Assembly (NCBI GenBank): GCA_016946835.1
Contig: JACVTC010000009.1
Span: 1,441,001 to 1,505,000 of the forward strand
Origin: Neocallimastix lanati (nom. inval.)
Lineage: Eukaryota > Neocallimastigomycota > Neocallimastigomycetes > Neocallimastigales > Neocallimastigaceae
Direction: 5' to 3'
Length of the DNA stretch: 64,000 nt
Of this stretch, positions 48,768-59,475 are shown piece after piece. Below the pieces are notes generated by a model, which saw only the letters and a list, made by a program, of their open reading frames with translations, did not search any database and was not told where the DNA came from. The position numbers were made by a program, and so were the translations under genes. The first letter of the stretch is position 1, and each line of letters opens with the position of its first letter.

Positions 48768-50719
48768 AGAGAAATATGCCAAAGAAGAAAATTTCAAGGA
48801 AAATTCACATATTTAGCCTTTTTAGATCTTAAAAAAGCTTATGATTCAGTTCCTATTTTTAACATTCTTACTAAATTATATCATTATGGAGTACGTGGTA
48901 AATGTTTTGATTTTCTATGTAATTTATATACTTCATCAAAAAGACACGTGCTCGGATTTGCTTCAATGTTATCAAATGAATTTCTTATTAAAAGAGGTGT
49001 TCGTCAAGGTTGTCCATTATCTCCAATCTTATTCAATTTTATTCATCAATGATATATTAAATGACTGTGAAAAGTATGGTGTTAATATTGGAAGAAAAAA
49101 GTGTTGTGGTGGACTCTTTGCTGATGATGTTGTTCTCATTGCTCCAAGTGCAAAAAATTTAGAAAAATTATTAAAAAAGGTACATAAATGGGCTAATTTA
49201 AATGAAATGACTTTTGGTATTGAAAAATGTGCTACTATGGTTATAAAACCAATGAACTTCCAATCTCCTCAAAACTATAGTGACCCAACACTTCTATTTA
49301 GGAATGAATGCTATTCCTAAAGTTTCTAGTTATATTTATCTTGTTATTCCTTTTTCAGATGATCTCTTATTAGAACACATTATATCTCACATGCATTTTA
49401 AAGTTAGAAAATCCCTTCTTTCATTTACACGCTTCTTTTTCAAATAAACTTATTCCTATTGTATACAAGAAAAAAAAATGTTCTTCAATCCTTTGTTATT
49501 AGTAAAGTTATTTATTATTCTCCTTTACTTGGTTCAAACAAATCTAGAACGGCTAGAATTCCAACATTAATTAATACCAGGTCTATTTTGGTGTATCGGC
49601 TCATTCTCTAAAAATGGTAAAACAAGTTCAGAAAACAATGACTATATTAGACATAACTATACTATGAGTACTTATGCTTTATCTCGAGATCTAAGCATTC
49701 CTCCTATTGCTGGTATCTGTGCAGCCTTACAGATTAAATCATTTGTAAAAATGGAGTAAATCAAACTGTATTATAAAATAATCTTATTAAATCTATTCCC
49801 AAAATGCATCATTATTCCTGGACTAAAGAATCAAGAACACTGTATAAAAAAATCAAAAAATATAAATGTGAAAAATATGACGATATTTTAGAACATTACT
49901 GGAAATCAGTTTCCAAATTTCAAGGTATTAAAGGTCAAAATTACGATTGTAATAAGTTCTCAAACAATAAAGCTATAATTATGCTTAGTTTAAAATATCC
50001 CCAATTCAACTTAGGGTTTTCGTGGATTATACGTTTACGCTTTGGTTATAAATACAATACTTCTATTGCTATTAGAATGGGTAGAATTTCAGAAGATTGT
50101 CCCAAGTCTTGCCCCTGTTGTGGCGAAGATAAACAATCTTTTGAACATTGGATTTTTAAATGCGATGCTCTTGCATCTTTTAGATGGAATTCTTTAAATT
50201 TCATCGATGATCGCTATATATGTTTTTATTCATTAGGAAGATTAGAGCGTTTAATCCTCTTTCTTCCTATGATTATGACTCTATTTCTGATTTTTGATGA
50301 TTATATATCAATCATTATATATTACTTGTTTTTTTTTTAAACGAGAAAAATTCAACTTTCGTCGACTGTTCCTGTATTTTGTGAGGATTACAGAAGTTTT
50401 TCTAACAAACGTAACAACCATTAATTTATCGATCTTTTTTAGATTAATGATGAAATTGGGATTCCAGTTGAATCTATTGAATTTATTGAATCTACCGTTG
50501 TTAAGGAGCGTCGACGTCGAAATGATAAGGCATGGATTTTCATCTCCTGGTGAAATGACAGATACGGATACGGTTGATAACACTAATACTGAAAATTATT
50601 ACTCACAATAATGGACGTGGTGTTATATTATCGAGGAATGGGAAAAGTTAGAGGCTATTGCTTCTAACTCACTTTTATAATTTTATAATATATAATATTT
50701 TATTTCATATATTTTATTT

Positions 50720-50753
<34 letters not shown>

Positions 50754-50829
50754 CATTTAATTCATGTAATTTTATTATTATTATAAATTAAATAAAGTTA
50801 TTCTCTAAGTCTAAAAAAAAAAAAAAAAA

Positions 50830-51771
50830 TTCAAACCCAAATCATCCAAGGATATAAGAATTCCTTTTAAATCAGCAAGACTTCCTATATAATCTTGGAG
50901 ATGAGATTTTTCATTGCCTATGGACTTTTATAAATATATATATATATATTTTATACGTACTATGTCACTGTACCTTAATTTATATATATATTTAGCATTA
51001 TTTGATAAATTAAAAATAGGAAATTAAATGAAAACAAAAAAACAAAAAAACAAAAATTGAAAAAATAACATACAAAAAAAAAAAAAAAAAAAGATAAAAT
51101 AGTATAAATACACATGAAGAATTATTAATTTTTTGATGATATTAATAGTCTTTTTTTTTTTTTTTTTGTTTTTAGTTTTTTTTTTTATTTAACTTATTTA
51201 TTTAGGTATATATTATATTTTTTTATATATTATATCTATATATTAGTAATTATATTTTTTTTTTAAAAAAAAAAAATTACATAATTTTAACATGAATATA
51301 GAATATATATCATATAATCATATTAATTATAATTTTATTATTTTTTATTTTTTTTTATTGGTTTAAATTATTAATAATATATAAAATAAAAAAAAAAAAA
51401 AGAATAGAAAAAAAAAAAAAAAAGATAAACTTTCTTAAAAATTAATTTTTTTTTTTTTTATCTTTCTCTATTTTTAATATTTATTTTATTTTTAATATTT
51501 ATTTAATTCATATATCAATTACAATTCAATTCAATTGTTATTTATATTTATATATTTATTTATTATTATTAATAATTCATTTTTTTATTTTTTTTTTATT
51601 TATATTTATTTAATTCTTATATCAATTCAATTCAATTCAATTTTAATTTTATTTATATAGTTATTTATTATTATTAATATATATTTTTTTTTTTTTTTTT
51701 TTTTTTTAGTTACTTTATAATTATAATTACTATTATTTATTTATTTTATTTATTTTATTTTTATTTCTTTT
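50830..51771. other. Spacer with a short GC-richer fragment at 50830-50940
   Basis: The first 110 bases are mixed-base sequence, open on the minus strand as KSIGNEKSHLQDYIGSLADL and onward, with no start codon or known match. They may be the pre-insertion flank of copy B. The remainder is simple A/T sequence and forms the 3' flank of the minus-strand gene that follows. Confidence 0.5.
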
Positions 51772-53454
51772 TTAAAGTAAGTCACTAATGTTTGTACCTT
51801 TTGGTTTTCTATTTTGTTGTTTTCTTTCATTACCATTTTGTTGTTGTTGTTGTTGGTTTTTCCTGTTACCACCATTACCTTGGTTGGGGGCACTTTTTGG
51901 GAAGAGAAGATTTAACGTTTCATCCTTATTCTTCTTACCACCACTACGTTTTCCATTACGTCCACCGTTACCATTACCATTACCACCATTTTCTGGTTGG
52001 TGTTGTAAGATACCCCATGCAAAGGAGTCTGGGAATTCAACTTCAGTTACCCAAGTAGCTGGTCCTGGATTAACAATAGATGGAGAATTCTTTTGTTCCA
52101 TCTTTCTTGGTGATTTACTTCCTCCTCTATTACCATTACCATTACCATTATTATTATTATTATCATTATCTCCTTGTTTTTTATTAAACTTCTTTGGTTT
52201 CTTACCAGTTATACGTTCACGATATTGTTCTGGAGTTTGAGTTTTAATGGTCATTGGTTTTTCTTTTGCTACCTGTTGCTTCTTTGGTTTTGGTTTTTGT
52301 TGTTGTTGTGCCTTACTTTTTTGTTGATGAGGGGCCACGGTGGGTACTCTGTTTTGAGAAAGTCTAGTTTCTCCTGGAATTGGAGAATTTTGACAAGCCA
52401 AAACGGTAGCTACCGAGATCGACTGTTTATGAGTCGTATTTTCATTGGCATCCACCCAAGCTAAAGGTCTAGTGTATTCAGGACGTGGATAGTAGTGGAA
52501 ACCTTGATAACTTTGAGCCAAGATTTTTTTAGTGGCCATTTGGAATAACTTTTCGTTGGCAGGTGTCCATTTGGATGGAGAGGTGTGAGATTCAAGAATT
52601 CTCTTTCTCTGTCTTCTGAAGAGCTTCTTTTGTAAGCTGGCCTTCTTTTGTTGACGCTTTTGATGAGAGAAGGCCTTCCTGGCATTAATTTGCGAATTTT
52701 CAATTTCAGATACACCAAGATTTTCTCTAATCATTTCTTGATTAGCTTTGTAAGCCTTTTTATTTTCAAGGGAAGCGGCATTCAACTTTTCGGAGTAACG
52801 ATGAACTAAGACGTTCGTGACATGATTACGCGTGGCCTGCTTTTGTTTTTGTTCATTAAATTCTTGTAATAATTGTTTCATACGGTAGGCATGAACTGGT
52901 GCTGTTGGAGCCTTACCTTCATTGGTATTTGTGGTATTCTTCCATTCATAGTTGGTATAGTTTTCCCAAGAAGATAATAAATGATTAATTTTTTTAGCGG
53001 TAGTTTGTTTTCCTGGAGTTGATGGTTGTGGTTGTGGTTCTGGTTGAGGTTGTTGAACTGGTTGTTGAACTGGTTGTTGAACTTCTTGTTGTGGTTGTTG
53101 AGGTTTTGGCTGTGGTTGTGGTTGTGGTTGTTGAACCTTTTGTTGTTGAGCTTGTTGTTTCTTTTGTTTTTTGGTTTGTTGTTGTTGTTGTGGTTGTTTT
53201 TGTTGTTGAACTTGTTTAACTTCTTGTTGTGGTTGTGGTTGTGGCTGTTGAACTTGTTGTTGAGGTTGTGGCTGTGGCTGTTGAACTTGTTGTTGTGGTT
53301 GTTGCTTTTGATTTTTCTTTTGACCTTTTTTGTTGTTATTGAATTGAGGTTTGATATCATTTTTGGTCATTTGATTTAAGTCATTCATGATTCTTTGTTG
53401 ACTTAAAACGTTGGAGGAGTTATTATTGTTGTTGATAGTACTGTGCTTACCCAT
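51772..53454 (-). CDS. Gln/Pro-rich basic protein of unknown function
   Basis: The frame encodes 560 residues from MGKHSTINNNNN. I prefer this Met over one five codons upstream because of its AAAATGG context. Residues 37-145 are a Gln/Pro/Lys-rich, probably disordered tract built of QPQPQPQQ and VQQP repeats. Residues 155-370 look like ordinary conserved protein: INHLLSSWENYTNYEWKN, a long charged helical part, and a very basic stretch (about 258-290, including KKLFRRQRKR). After a second low-complexity tract (Lys/Gln, then Asn/Gly) come the short motifs EFPDSFAWGIL (473-483) and LNLLFP (514-519), reminiscent of short linear binding motifs. I do not recognise the family. The basic region and Gln tracts suggest an RNA- or chromatin-associated protein, but that is inference. 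The even, GC-richer codon use and uninterrupted length argue that it is a real, expressed gene. Confidence 0.85.
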   Translation of the reverse strand: MGKHSTINNNNNSSNVLSQQRIMNDLNQMTKNDIKPQFNNNKKGQKKNQKQQPQQQVQQPQPQPQQQVQQPQPQPQQEVKQVQQQKQPQQQQQTKKQKKQQAQQQKVQQPQPQPQPKPQQPQQEVQQPVQQPVQQPQPEPQPQPSTPGKQTTAKKINHLLSSWENYTNYEWKNTTNTNEGKAPTAPVHAYRMKQLLQEFNEQKQKQATRNHVTNVLVHRYSEKLNAASLENKKAYKANQEMIRENLGVSEIENSQINARKAFSHQKRQQKKASLQKKLFRRQRKRILESHTSPSKWTPANEKLFQMATKKILAQSYQGFHYYPRPEYTRPLAWVDANENTTHKQSISVATVLACQNSPIPGETRLSQNRVPTVAPHQQKSKAQQQQKPKPKKQQVAKEKPMTIKTQTPEQYRERITGKKPKKFNKKQGDNDNNNNNGNGNGNRGGSKSPRKMEQKNSPSIVNPGPATWVTEVEFPDSFAWGILQHQPENGGNGNGNGGRNGKRSGGKKNKDETLNLLFPKSAPNQGNGGNRKNQQQQQQNGNERKQQNRKPKGTNISDLL

Positions 53455-53735
53455 TTTGGTTAAATGCAATTTATTTTTATTTTATTTTATTTTTAAAATT
53501 TTTCAAAAGAAAAAAAAAAAAAAAATAATCTATTATTATAATAATAATATTATTATTTTTTATTAATTTTGTTTTTAAAAGAATGGTATAATAAATAAAT
53601 AAATATTATATTTATTTATTTTCTTTATCTTTTTATTATGGTATAATTATTTTTTCTTTTTTTTTTTTTTTAAATAATGATAATCTTTTAATTATAATTT
53701 AAAGAGATTAACAATTATTAGGAAGAAGAGAAGAA

Positions 53736-53767
<32 letters not shown>

Positions 53768-55130
53768 TATATATAATTTATATTTATTTAATTGATTTAT
53801 TCTATTGGATTATTAAAACTTTTTATTTTATTAAATCATATTTAAAAAAGTTTATTAAACATTAATAGTTCAGTTTTATTTTTATTTTATTTTATTTTTT
53901 TTTGCTTATTTCAATTATTTCAATTATTTTTTATTTTTTATTATTATTATTATTATTTTTTATTTTAAAACATTAAATTTTTACATATAATATTTAATAA
54001 TATATAATTCAATGAATTATTAAAGATTAATATAAATCAATTTTTATTTATTGGATAGAAACATTATTAGTGTTTAATTATTAACCAGAAATTTTTGTTA
54101 TTATTTAGAATTAATCATCTAATTAAAATCATTAATAAATTTTAAATATAAATGATAAAAATTTATATTTCATTTTCATTTCTAACTTTTAACCTTTAAC
54201 GTCAATTTAAATAATAATAATAAATTTTAATTTATTAAATTTCATTATTAAAATTCTTCATCGAAAAAAAAAAAAAAAAAAAAATTAAAGTTTTGTTATT
54301 ATTATTATTATTTTTTTAAATAATAATTAAATATTTTCATTAATTTAATTTAATTAATAGTACTGATTCAATATTTTTTCTAATAAAATGAAATAATAAT
54401 ATATATATATATACAAATAAAATTAACAAAAAAATAATAATAAAAAAAAAATTATAATGTATAATTAACATTTGGGTATATTATAAGTATAATAATTATA
54501 AAAATATAATAACTATAAAAATAAATATTTTATAGTTATTATATTTATAATTATAATTATTGCTAAATTAACCAATAATTTTAATAATTTAATTCTCAAA
54601 TTCTCAAATTTTGATCTAAAATTTCCCCAATATTATTTTATCATAAATTAATATTAAAAAAAAATAAAAAAAATATAAATATTTGATATATAAAAATGTC
54701 AAAAAAAAAAAAAAAAAGAAAAAATATTATTAATAAAAAAACAACATTAAAATATAATAAAAAAGATAACAGAAACAAAAAATAAAAAGATAAAAAAAAT
54801 AAAGTAAAATGAAAAATCTTTAAAGCTACTTCATATAATTTTTTTATTATAAATATTTTAATTATTATAAATTATAAATTATTATTTTTTTTTTTATATT
54901 TTTTTTTATTTAATAATTTTTATTATATTTTTTTGATACGTATGTATTTTCAACCAATAATATATTTATTAAATACATTAATATTAAATACATAAATTAT
55001 CTAATATAAATACTTTTATATATATATTAAATCTTTCTATATATGGTATTATTAAATTTTGAATAAAAATTAATATAACCTTAAAATAAAATAAAATAAA
55101 ATAAAAAAAATCATTTTTAAAAATATTTTT
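53455..55130. other. AT-rich intergenic DNA upstream of the minus-strand gene
   Basis: A/T sequence with poly-A tracts (53735-53758, 54265-54284). The promoter of the Gln-rich gene should lie at its left edge; nothing specific was identified. Confidence 0.55.
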
Positions 55131-56487
55131 ATTTTATTTTATTTTATTTTATTCAATCTTTACTATAATAATATTTATATTTCTACTATTTATTTTATTT
55201 TTATTTTATTTTATTTTATTTTATTTTATTTTATTTTATTTTATTCAATCTTTACTATAATAATATTTATATTTCTACTATTTATTTTATTTTTATTTTA
55301 TTTTTATTTTATTTTATTTTATTTTATTTTATTTTATTTTATTTTATTTTATTTTATTCAATCTTTACTATAATAATATTTATATTTCTACTATTTATTT
55401 TATTTTATTTTATTTTATTTTATTTTATTTTATTTTATTTTATTTTATTCAATCTGTACTTTATATTCATATTCTACTATTTATTTTATTTTATTTTATT
55501 TTATTTTATTTTATTTTATTTTATTCAATCTGTACTTTATATTCATATTCTACTATTTATTTTATTTTATTTTATTTTATTTTATTTTATTTTATTTTAT
55601 TTTATTTTATTCAATCTGTACTTTATATTCATATTCTACTATTTATTTTATTTTATTTTATTTTATTTTATTTTATTTTATTTTATTCAATCTGTACTTT
55701 ATATTCATATTCTACTATTTATTTTATTTTATTTTATTTTATTTTATTTTATTTTATTTTATTTTATTTTATTTTATTTTATTTTATTTTATTTTATTCA
55801 ATCTGTACTTTATATTCATATTCTACTATTTATTTTATTTTATTTTATTTTATTTTATTTTATTTTATTTTATTTTATTTTATTTGATTTTATTTTATTT
55901 GATTTTATTTTATTCAATCTGTACTTTATATTCATATTCTACTATTTATTTTATTTTATTTTATTTTATTTTATTTTATTTTATTTTATTTTATTTTATT
56001 CAATCTGTACTTTATATTCATATTCTACTATTTATTTTATTTTATTTTATTTTATTTTATTTTATTTTATTTTATTTTATTTTATTTTATTTTATTTTAT
56101 TTTATTCAATCTGTACTTTATATTCATATTCTACTATTTATTTTATTTTATTTTATTTTATTTTATTTTATTTTATTTTATTTTATTTTATTCAATCTGT
56201 ACTTTATATTCATATTCTACTATTTATTTTATTTTATTTTATTTTATTTTATTTTATTTTATTCAATCTGTACTTTATATTCATATTCTACTATTTATTT
56301 TATTTTATTTTATTTTATTTTATTTTATTTTATTTTATTTTATTTTATTTTATTTTATTTTATTTTATTTTATTCAATCTGTACTTTATATTCATATTTT
56401 TACTATTTATTTTATTTTATTTTATTTTATTTTATTCAATCTGTACTTTATATATTCATATTCTACTATTTATTTTATTTTATTTTA
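55131..56487. repeat. Compound minisatellite: CAATCT(G/T)TACT cores separated by (TTTTA)n
   Basis: About 15 constant cores of roughly 35 bp alternate with (ATTTT)n spacers of variable length. The first three cores read CAATCTTTACTATAATAATA and onward. The other twelve read CAATCTGTACTTTATATTCA, then TATTCTACTATTTA. Related units lie at 14873-14946 and, inverted, at 19895-20130. The long hydrophobic open frame here is translated repeat. Confidence 0.95.
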
Positions 56488-56960
56488 AAAATTGATTATT
56501 ATTTTGTTTGGTGGACTAATTCTAATAAACAATTCCATAAAAATCAAATTAAAATAAAAAATAAAAAAAAAATTTTTTTATATAGATATTATTAAATTAT
56601 GATAGTGTATAGTATAATTATTTAATAATTATTGTTATAATGACAATTTATAAATAAGAAACATTGGAGAATTTATTTATTTTATATATTATAAAAAATT
56701 TTAAAAATTTATTTATTTTATTTTTATATGAGTTTATTTTACATTTAGTATTACTATATATTATTATTAATAATAAGGAATAAAAAGAGAATATAAATTA
56801 TTATATATAATAATTAAAAAAAAAAAATATTATATCACTATTATACAATATTTAATATTTATAAAAAATAGTAGTATTATATAATTTTTTTCTTAGTTAT
56901 TAAAGTTTTAATTATAATAATAAATAATAGTTATTAATAATAAAAAAAAAAAATAAATAA
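56488..56960. other. AT-rich spacer
   Basis: Simple A/T sequence; nothing recognised. Confidence 0.5.
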
Positions 56961-56964
56961 AGTG

Positions 56965-57101
56965 CGTAGTGTTATCTTTCATATCTTTCATGATATCTTC
57001 GAGACTTCGAACGGTATTCATCTTTCGTATCCGACCTTCTTTACGAAAATAGTAAATGCCTCACTCATAGATAATCCCATACCCATGAAAGCTCTCTTCA
57101 T

Positions 57102-57144
<43 letters not shown>

Positions 57145-57222
57145 ATGTTTGAATCTAATTTAAAGGTTCATGTTAACAGTTCTGCTCCATTCTTTCCTCT
57201 CTCCATCCTTTATCATTATATC
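56965..57222 (-). pseudogene. Relic of a bacterial RelB/DinJ-family antitoxin gene
   Basis: On the minus strand, fragments appear in the order expected for a RelB/DinJ antitoxin, the ribbon-helix-helix protein that represses its operon and neutralises a ribonuclease partner in bacteria. First comes TVNMNL with IRFKH after an in-frame stop. Then, beyond a T/A tract of about 43 bases (57102-57143), come MGLSMSEAFTIFVKKV, an in-frame stop, and IPFEVSK. The central motif and the terminal IPFEV are family hallmarks. In-frame stops and the homopolymer insertion show that it is dead. GC content is well above the flanks. No toxin partner was recognised nearby. Transfer from a gut bacterium followed by decay is the likely history. 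Confidence 0.7.
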
Positions 57223-57319
57223 AAAAAAAAAAAAAAAAAAAAAAAAAAAATAAATATATAAAGAAATAGCCAAGAAGTTTTCTTTATAATAAAGTAAATA
57301 GATTATATTTCGTCATAGA

Positions 57320-57585
57320 ACAAAATTTTTTCCCATCATCACGTCGGCCGGAGTAATAGGGATGGAATGGCCTCTATTAAATGAGAACACCGTTGATCGT
57401 AGACTTTTCTGAAAGCTTTTTTTTTTTTTTTTTTTTTTCTATAAATAATTACGATATAATCTTCATGCTTGGAACAACTTCTTTCAATAAATTCATGCTG
57501 TATTTGAGAATCTAACTCTGCTTTTATTTCATTCACCATATCCACGATGCAGATTGCCTTCTCTCTAACATCCTGATGCATTTCA

Positions 57586-57595
<10 letters not shown>
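57320..57595 (-). pseudogene. Coding fragment of unknown origin in the foreign patch
   Basis: The minus frame begins MHQDVREKAICIVDMVNEIK and runs through QIQHEFIERSCSKHEDYIVI. It is broken by an A run of about 22 bases (read as poly-Lys, 57419-57440) before KAFRKVYDQRCSHLIEAIPS. The GC-richer composition matches its neighbours on the same strand. No family was recognised. A T tract (about 57588-57622) separates it from the next fragment. Confidence 0.45.
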
Positions 57596-57629
<34 letters not shown>

Positions 57630-57639
57630 TAAAATCTTG

Positions 57640-58130
57640 TAAAAAAATATTTTTTTTTGTCTCTTCCTATATTAATAGCTTTCATAGCCCCAAAATACTT
57701 TTTACATCCAACATCTTTCTGCACTTTAGCTTATTCCAGCAAATTGTATCTTTTTTTTTTTTTTTTTTTTTTGGACAAAGTCTAACATTTTTCTTTGTTT
57801 AATGGGAACATACCTTACCATTTTCACTATATTTTCTACTTCTTCGATACCTTGCTGGACCTTTTCAACCTTTTCCAGACTTTAATGTCAGTAGGTAATT
57901 CCGGAGAAAGTGCCTTATTTATAAACTTCAAAGATGTACTTAATGTCTCCAAGTGGAAGCGTTTTGTGTTCGTTAAAATATCTAGTTTTGTTAGGACACC
58001 TTTTCGTACTTCCGCTTTATCAAATAGAAAAATAAAAAAAAAAAAAAAAAAATAAAAATCTCTAAACATAATTAAGAAAAGCTGAACAGTATTCTTTTGG
58101 AATACATAATGGAATGACATCTCATTTTTA
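57640..58130 (-). pseudogene. Broken helical coding fragments of unknown origin
   Basis: On the minus strand MSFHYVFQKNTVQLFLIMF is followed, after an inserted T run (58029-58047 on the plus strand reads as A), by DKAEVRKGVLTKLDILTNTK and a charged helical sequence. In the next register comes VEKVQQGIEEVENIVKMVRY, and past another homopolymer (57751-57772) more fragments follow. The charge pattern suggests a coiled coil. The register change and inserted runs make it non-functional. It may be the continuation of the gene at 58229-58965. Confidence 0.45.
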
Positions 58131-58191
58131 AAATCAGAAAATTCTACCTAATAGACACTAAAGTATGAAAAACAAACTAATAGGAAATATA

Positions 58192-58225
<34 letters not shown>

Positions 58226-58228
58226 TTT

Positions 58229-58965
58229 TTGATATTTACATACATTGTACCATCCTAATCCAAAAGGGAAGTTTCCTTCTCTAAATTTTCAAATTTGGAA
58301 AACAAAATCTTATCTTTTTCATCAAGCCCATGTGCAAGAAAACATTTTACAATCTCTCTCAAATTATCTGCTATCAGCCCAATCGATCCAAGAGGAGCTA
58401 CTCCGCTTCCAAACAATCCATAGGCAACCCAAAAAATAGTGTCTAACTCAATTAAACTTTCATAACTAAAAAATCTTGTATAGTCATTAAAACCTAAACC
58501 AACCGTACTGACGCTCTCGAGATATTGATAATAAGGATTTACCTCTCGCATCGAATCCCAATCATCTTGAAACTCTGCCAATTCATCAAAGATTGGACTC
58601 TTAAACTCTCCATTAGACTCTTTCAACAAATTTAGGGAATACGAGGCTATCAGCAACTTTCTTTCGGAACTATTCAAATCTTTCAAATTGAAATATCTTT
58701 GCTTTCCGCTTAAGAACGCATCAATATCATATTTCGCTTTCAGAGAATGAACCGTTCTTGTCAAAGAATCTCCTAAAAACATCTCCCAACTCATCTCTTT
58801 CTTAGACCAGACAGACTTTACGAACTCAGAAGTAAGCTTATTATCAAGATGGATGCGATCATACACCTCTATTCCCTGCAAATGTAATGGATTAGAAACC
58901 ATACTCTTCTCTCTCGAAATTAATCCTTCCGGTAGGCAAGCGAACCAGAACGCTCTGCAGAAAAA
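58229..58965 (-). pseudogene. Foreign-looking protein fragment, about 230 codons, family unknown
   Basis: A long minus-strand frame with near-balanced base composition begins (without ATG) at RAFWFACLPEGLISREKS, passes MVSNPLHLQGIEVYDRIHL at 58902, and ends at a stop at 58255-58257. Beyond the stop a different register reads NFPFGLGWYNV, suggesting a frameshift near 58265. A hydrophobic stretch TIFWVAYGLFGSGVAPLGSI near the C-terminus could be a membrane or buried helix. CTGCAG at 58955-58960, just upstream of the conserved-looking part, could be a 3' splice site. Composition changes abruptly at about 58965. I do not recognise the protein. Confidence 0.55.
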
Positions 58966-58969
58966 GGAG

Positions 58970-59475
58970 ATAAAAATAAAGTAATAAAATTTATATATAT
59001 ATATATATATTTTATAAATTAAATAGATTCTTTTGTATTAATATGGAATAATAAAATAAAAAGTATATCTAATATGATAGTAAAAGATTATTAAATAAGA
59101 TTTTTTTTTAAATATTTGGGGTTTACTATAATTATTATAATTTTAATTTATTATTTATTATTTATTATTATTTATTATTTTTTATTTATTATTATTTATT
59201 ATTTTTTATTTATTATTATTTATTATTTTTTATTTATTATTATTTATTATTTATTATTATTTATTATTTATTATTATTTATTATTTATTATTTATTATTT
59301 ATTATTTTATTATTTATTATTTATTATTTATTGTTTATTATTTATTATTTAATTATTCAATTATTTATTATTTATTATTTATTATTTATTATTAATTTTT
59401 TATTATTTATTATTTATTATTTATTATTTATTATTTATTATTTATTATTTATTATTTATTATTTATTATTTATTA
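58970..59475. repeat. TTA/TTTATTA microsatellite arrays
   Basis: After an AT run (58995-59013), TTATTATTTATTA units fill 59138-59475 almost without interruption; no gene. Confidence 0.85.

Larger units (their letters stand above)
47456..50829 (+). mobile_element. 5'-truncated LINE, copy B (subfamily 1), interrupted and frameshifted
   Basis: The left part (47456-47593) encodes reverse-transcriptase sequence ending IRPEQFGFRNREECISLFIS. The element resumes after the nested copy D at 48754 with ICQRRKF...AFLDLKKAYDS, GVRQGCPLSPILF, CCGGLFADDVVL, the zinc-finger region CPKSCPCCG...HW...C (about 50101-50163), RSVDVEMIRHG near 50504-50536, and an EEWEKLEAI tail. It ends with AATAAAGTTATTC and a poly(A) run at about 50813-50829. 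The order and C-terminus match copy A. Register changes (near 49040, 49320, 49450, 49740 and 50210-50340) make it a pseudo-element. No flanking duplication was seen. Confidence 0.9.

Noticed and set aside
51788-53379. Several plus- and minus-strand frames rich in Leu/Trp/Val or His/Asn over the Gln-rich gene
   Set aside because: Shadows of the CAA-repeat coding strand in other registers.
55131-56487. Regular cores with spacers, superficially like a CRISPR array
   Set aside because: Spacers are (TTTTA)n of the same composition rather than unique sequence, there are no cas genes, and the genome is eukaryotic.
55884-56495. A 203-codon hydrophobic frame that looks like a membrane protein
   Set aside because: It translates the TTTTA/CAATCTGTACT minisatellite; the same peptide repeats with the DNA period.
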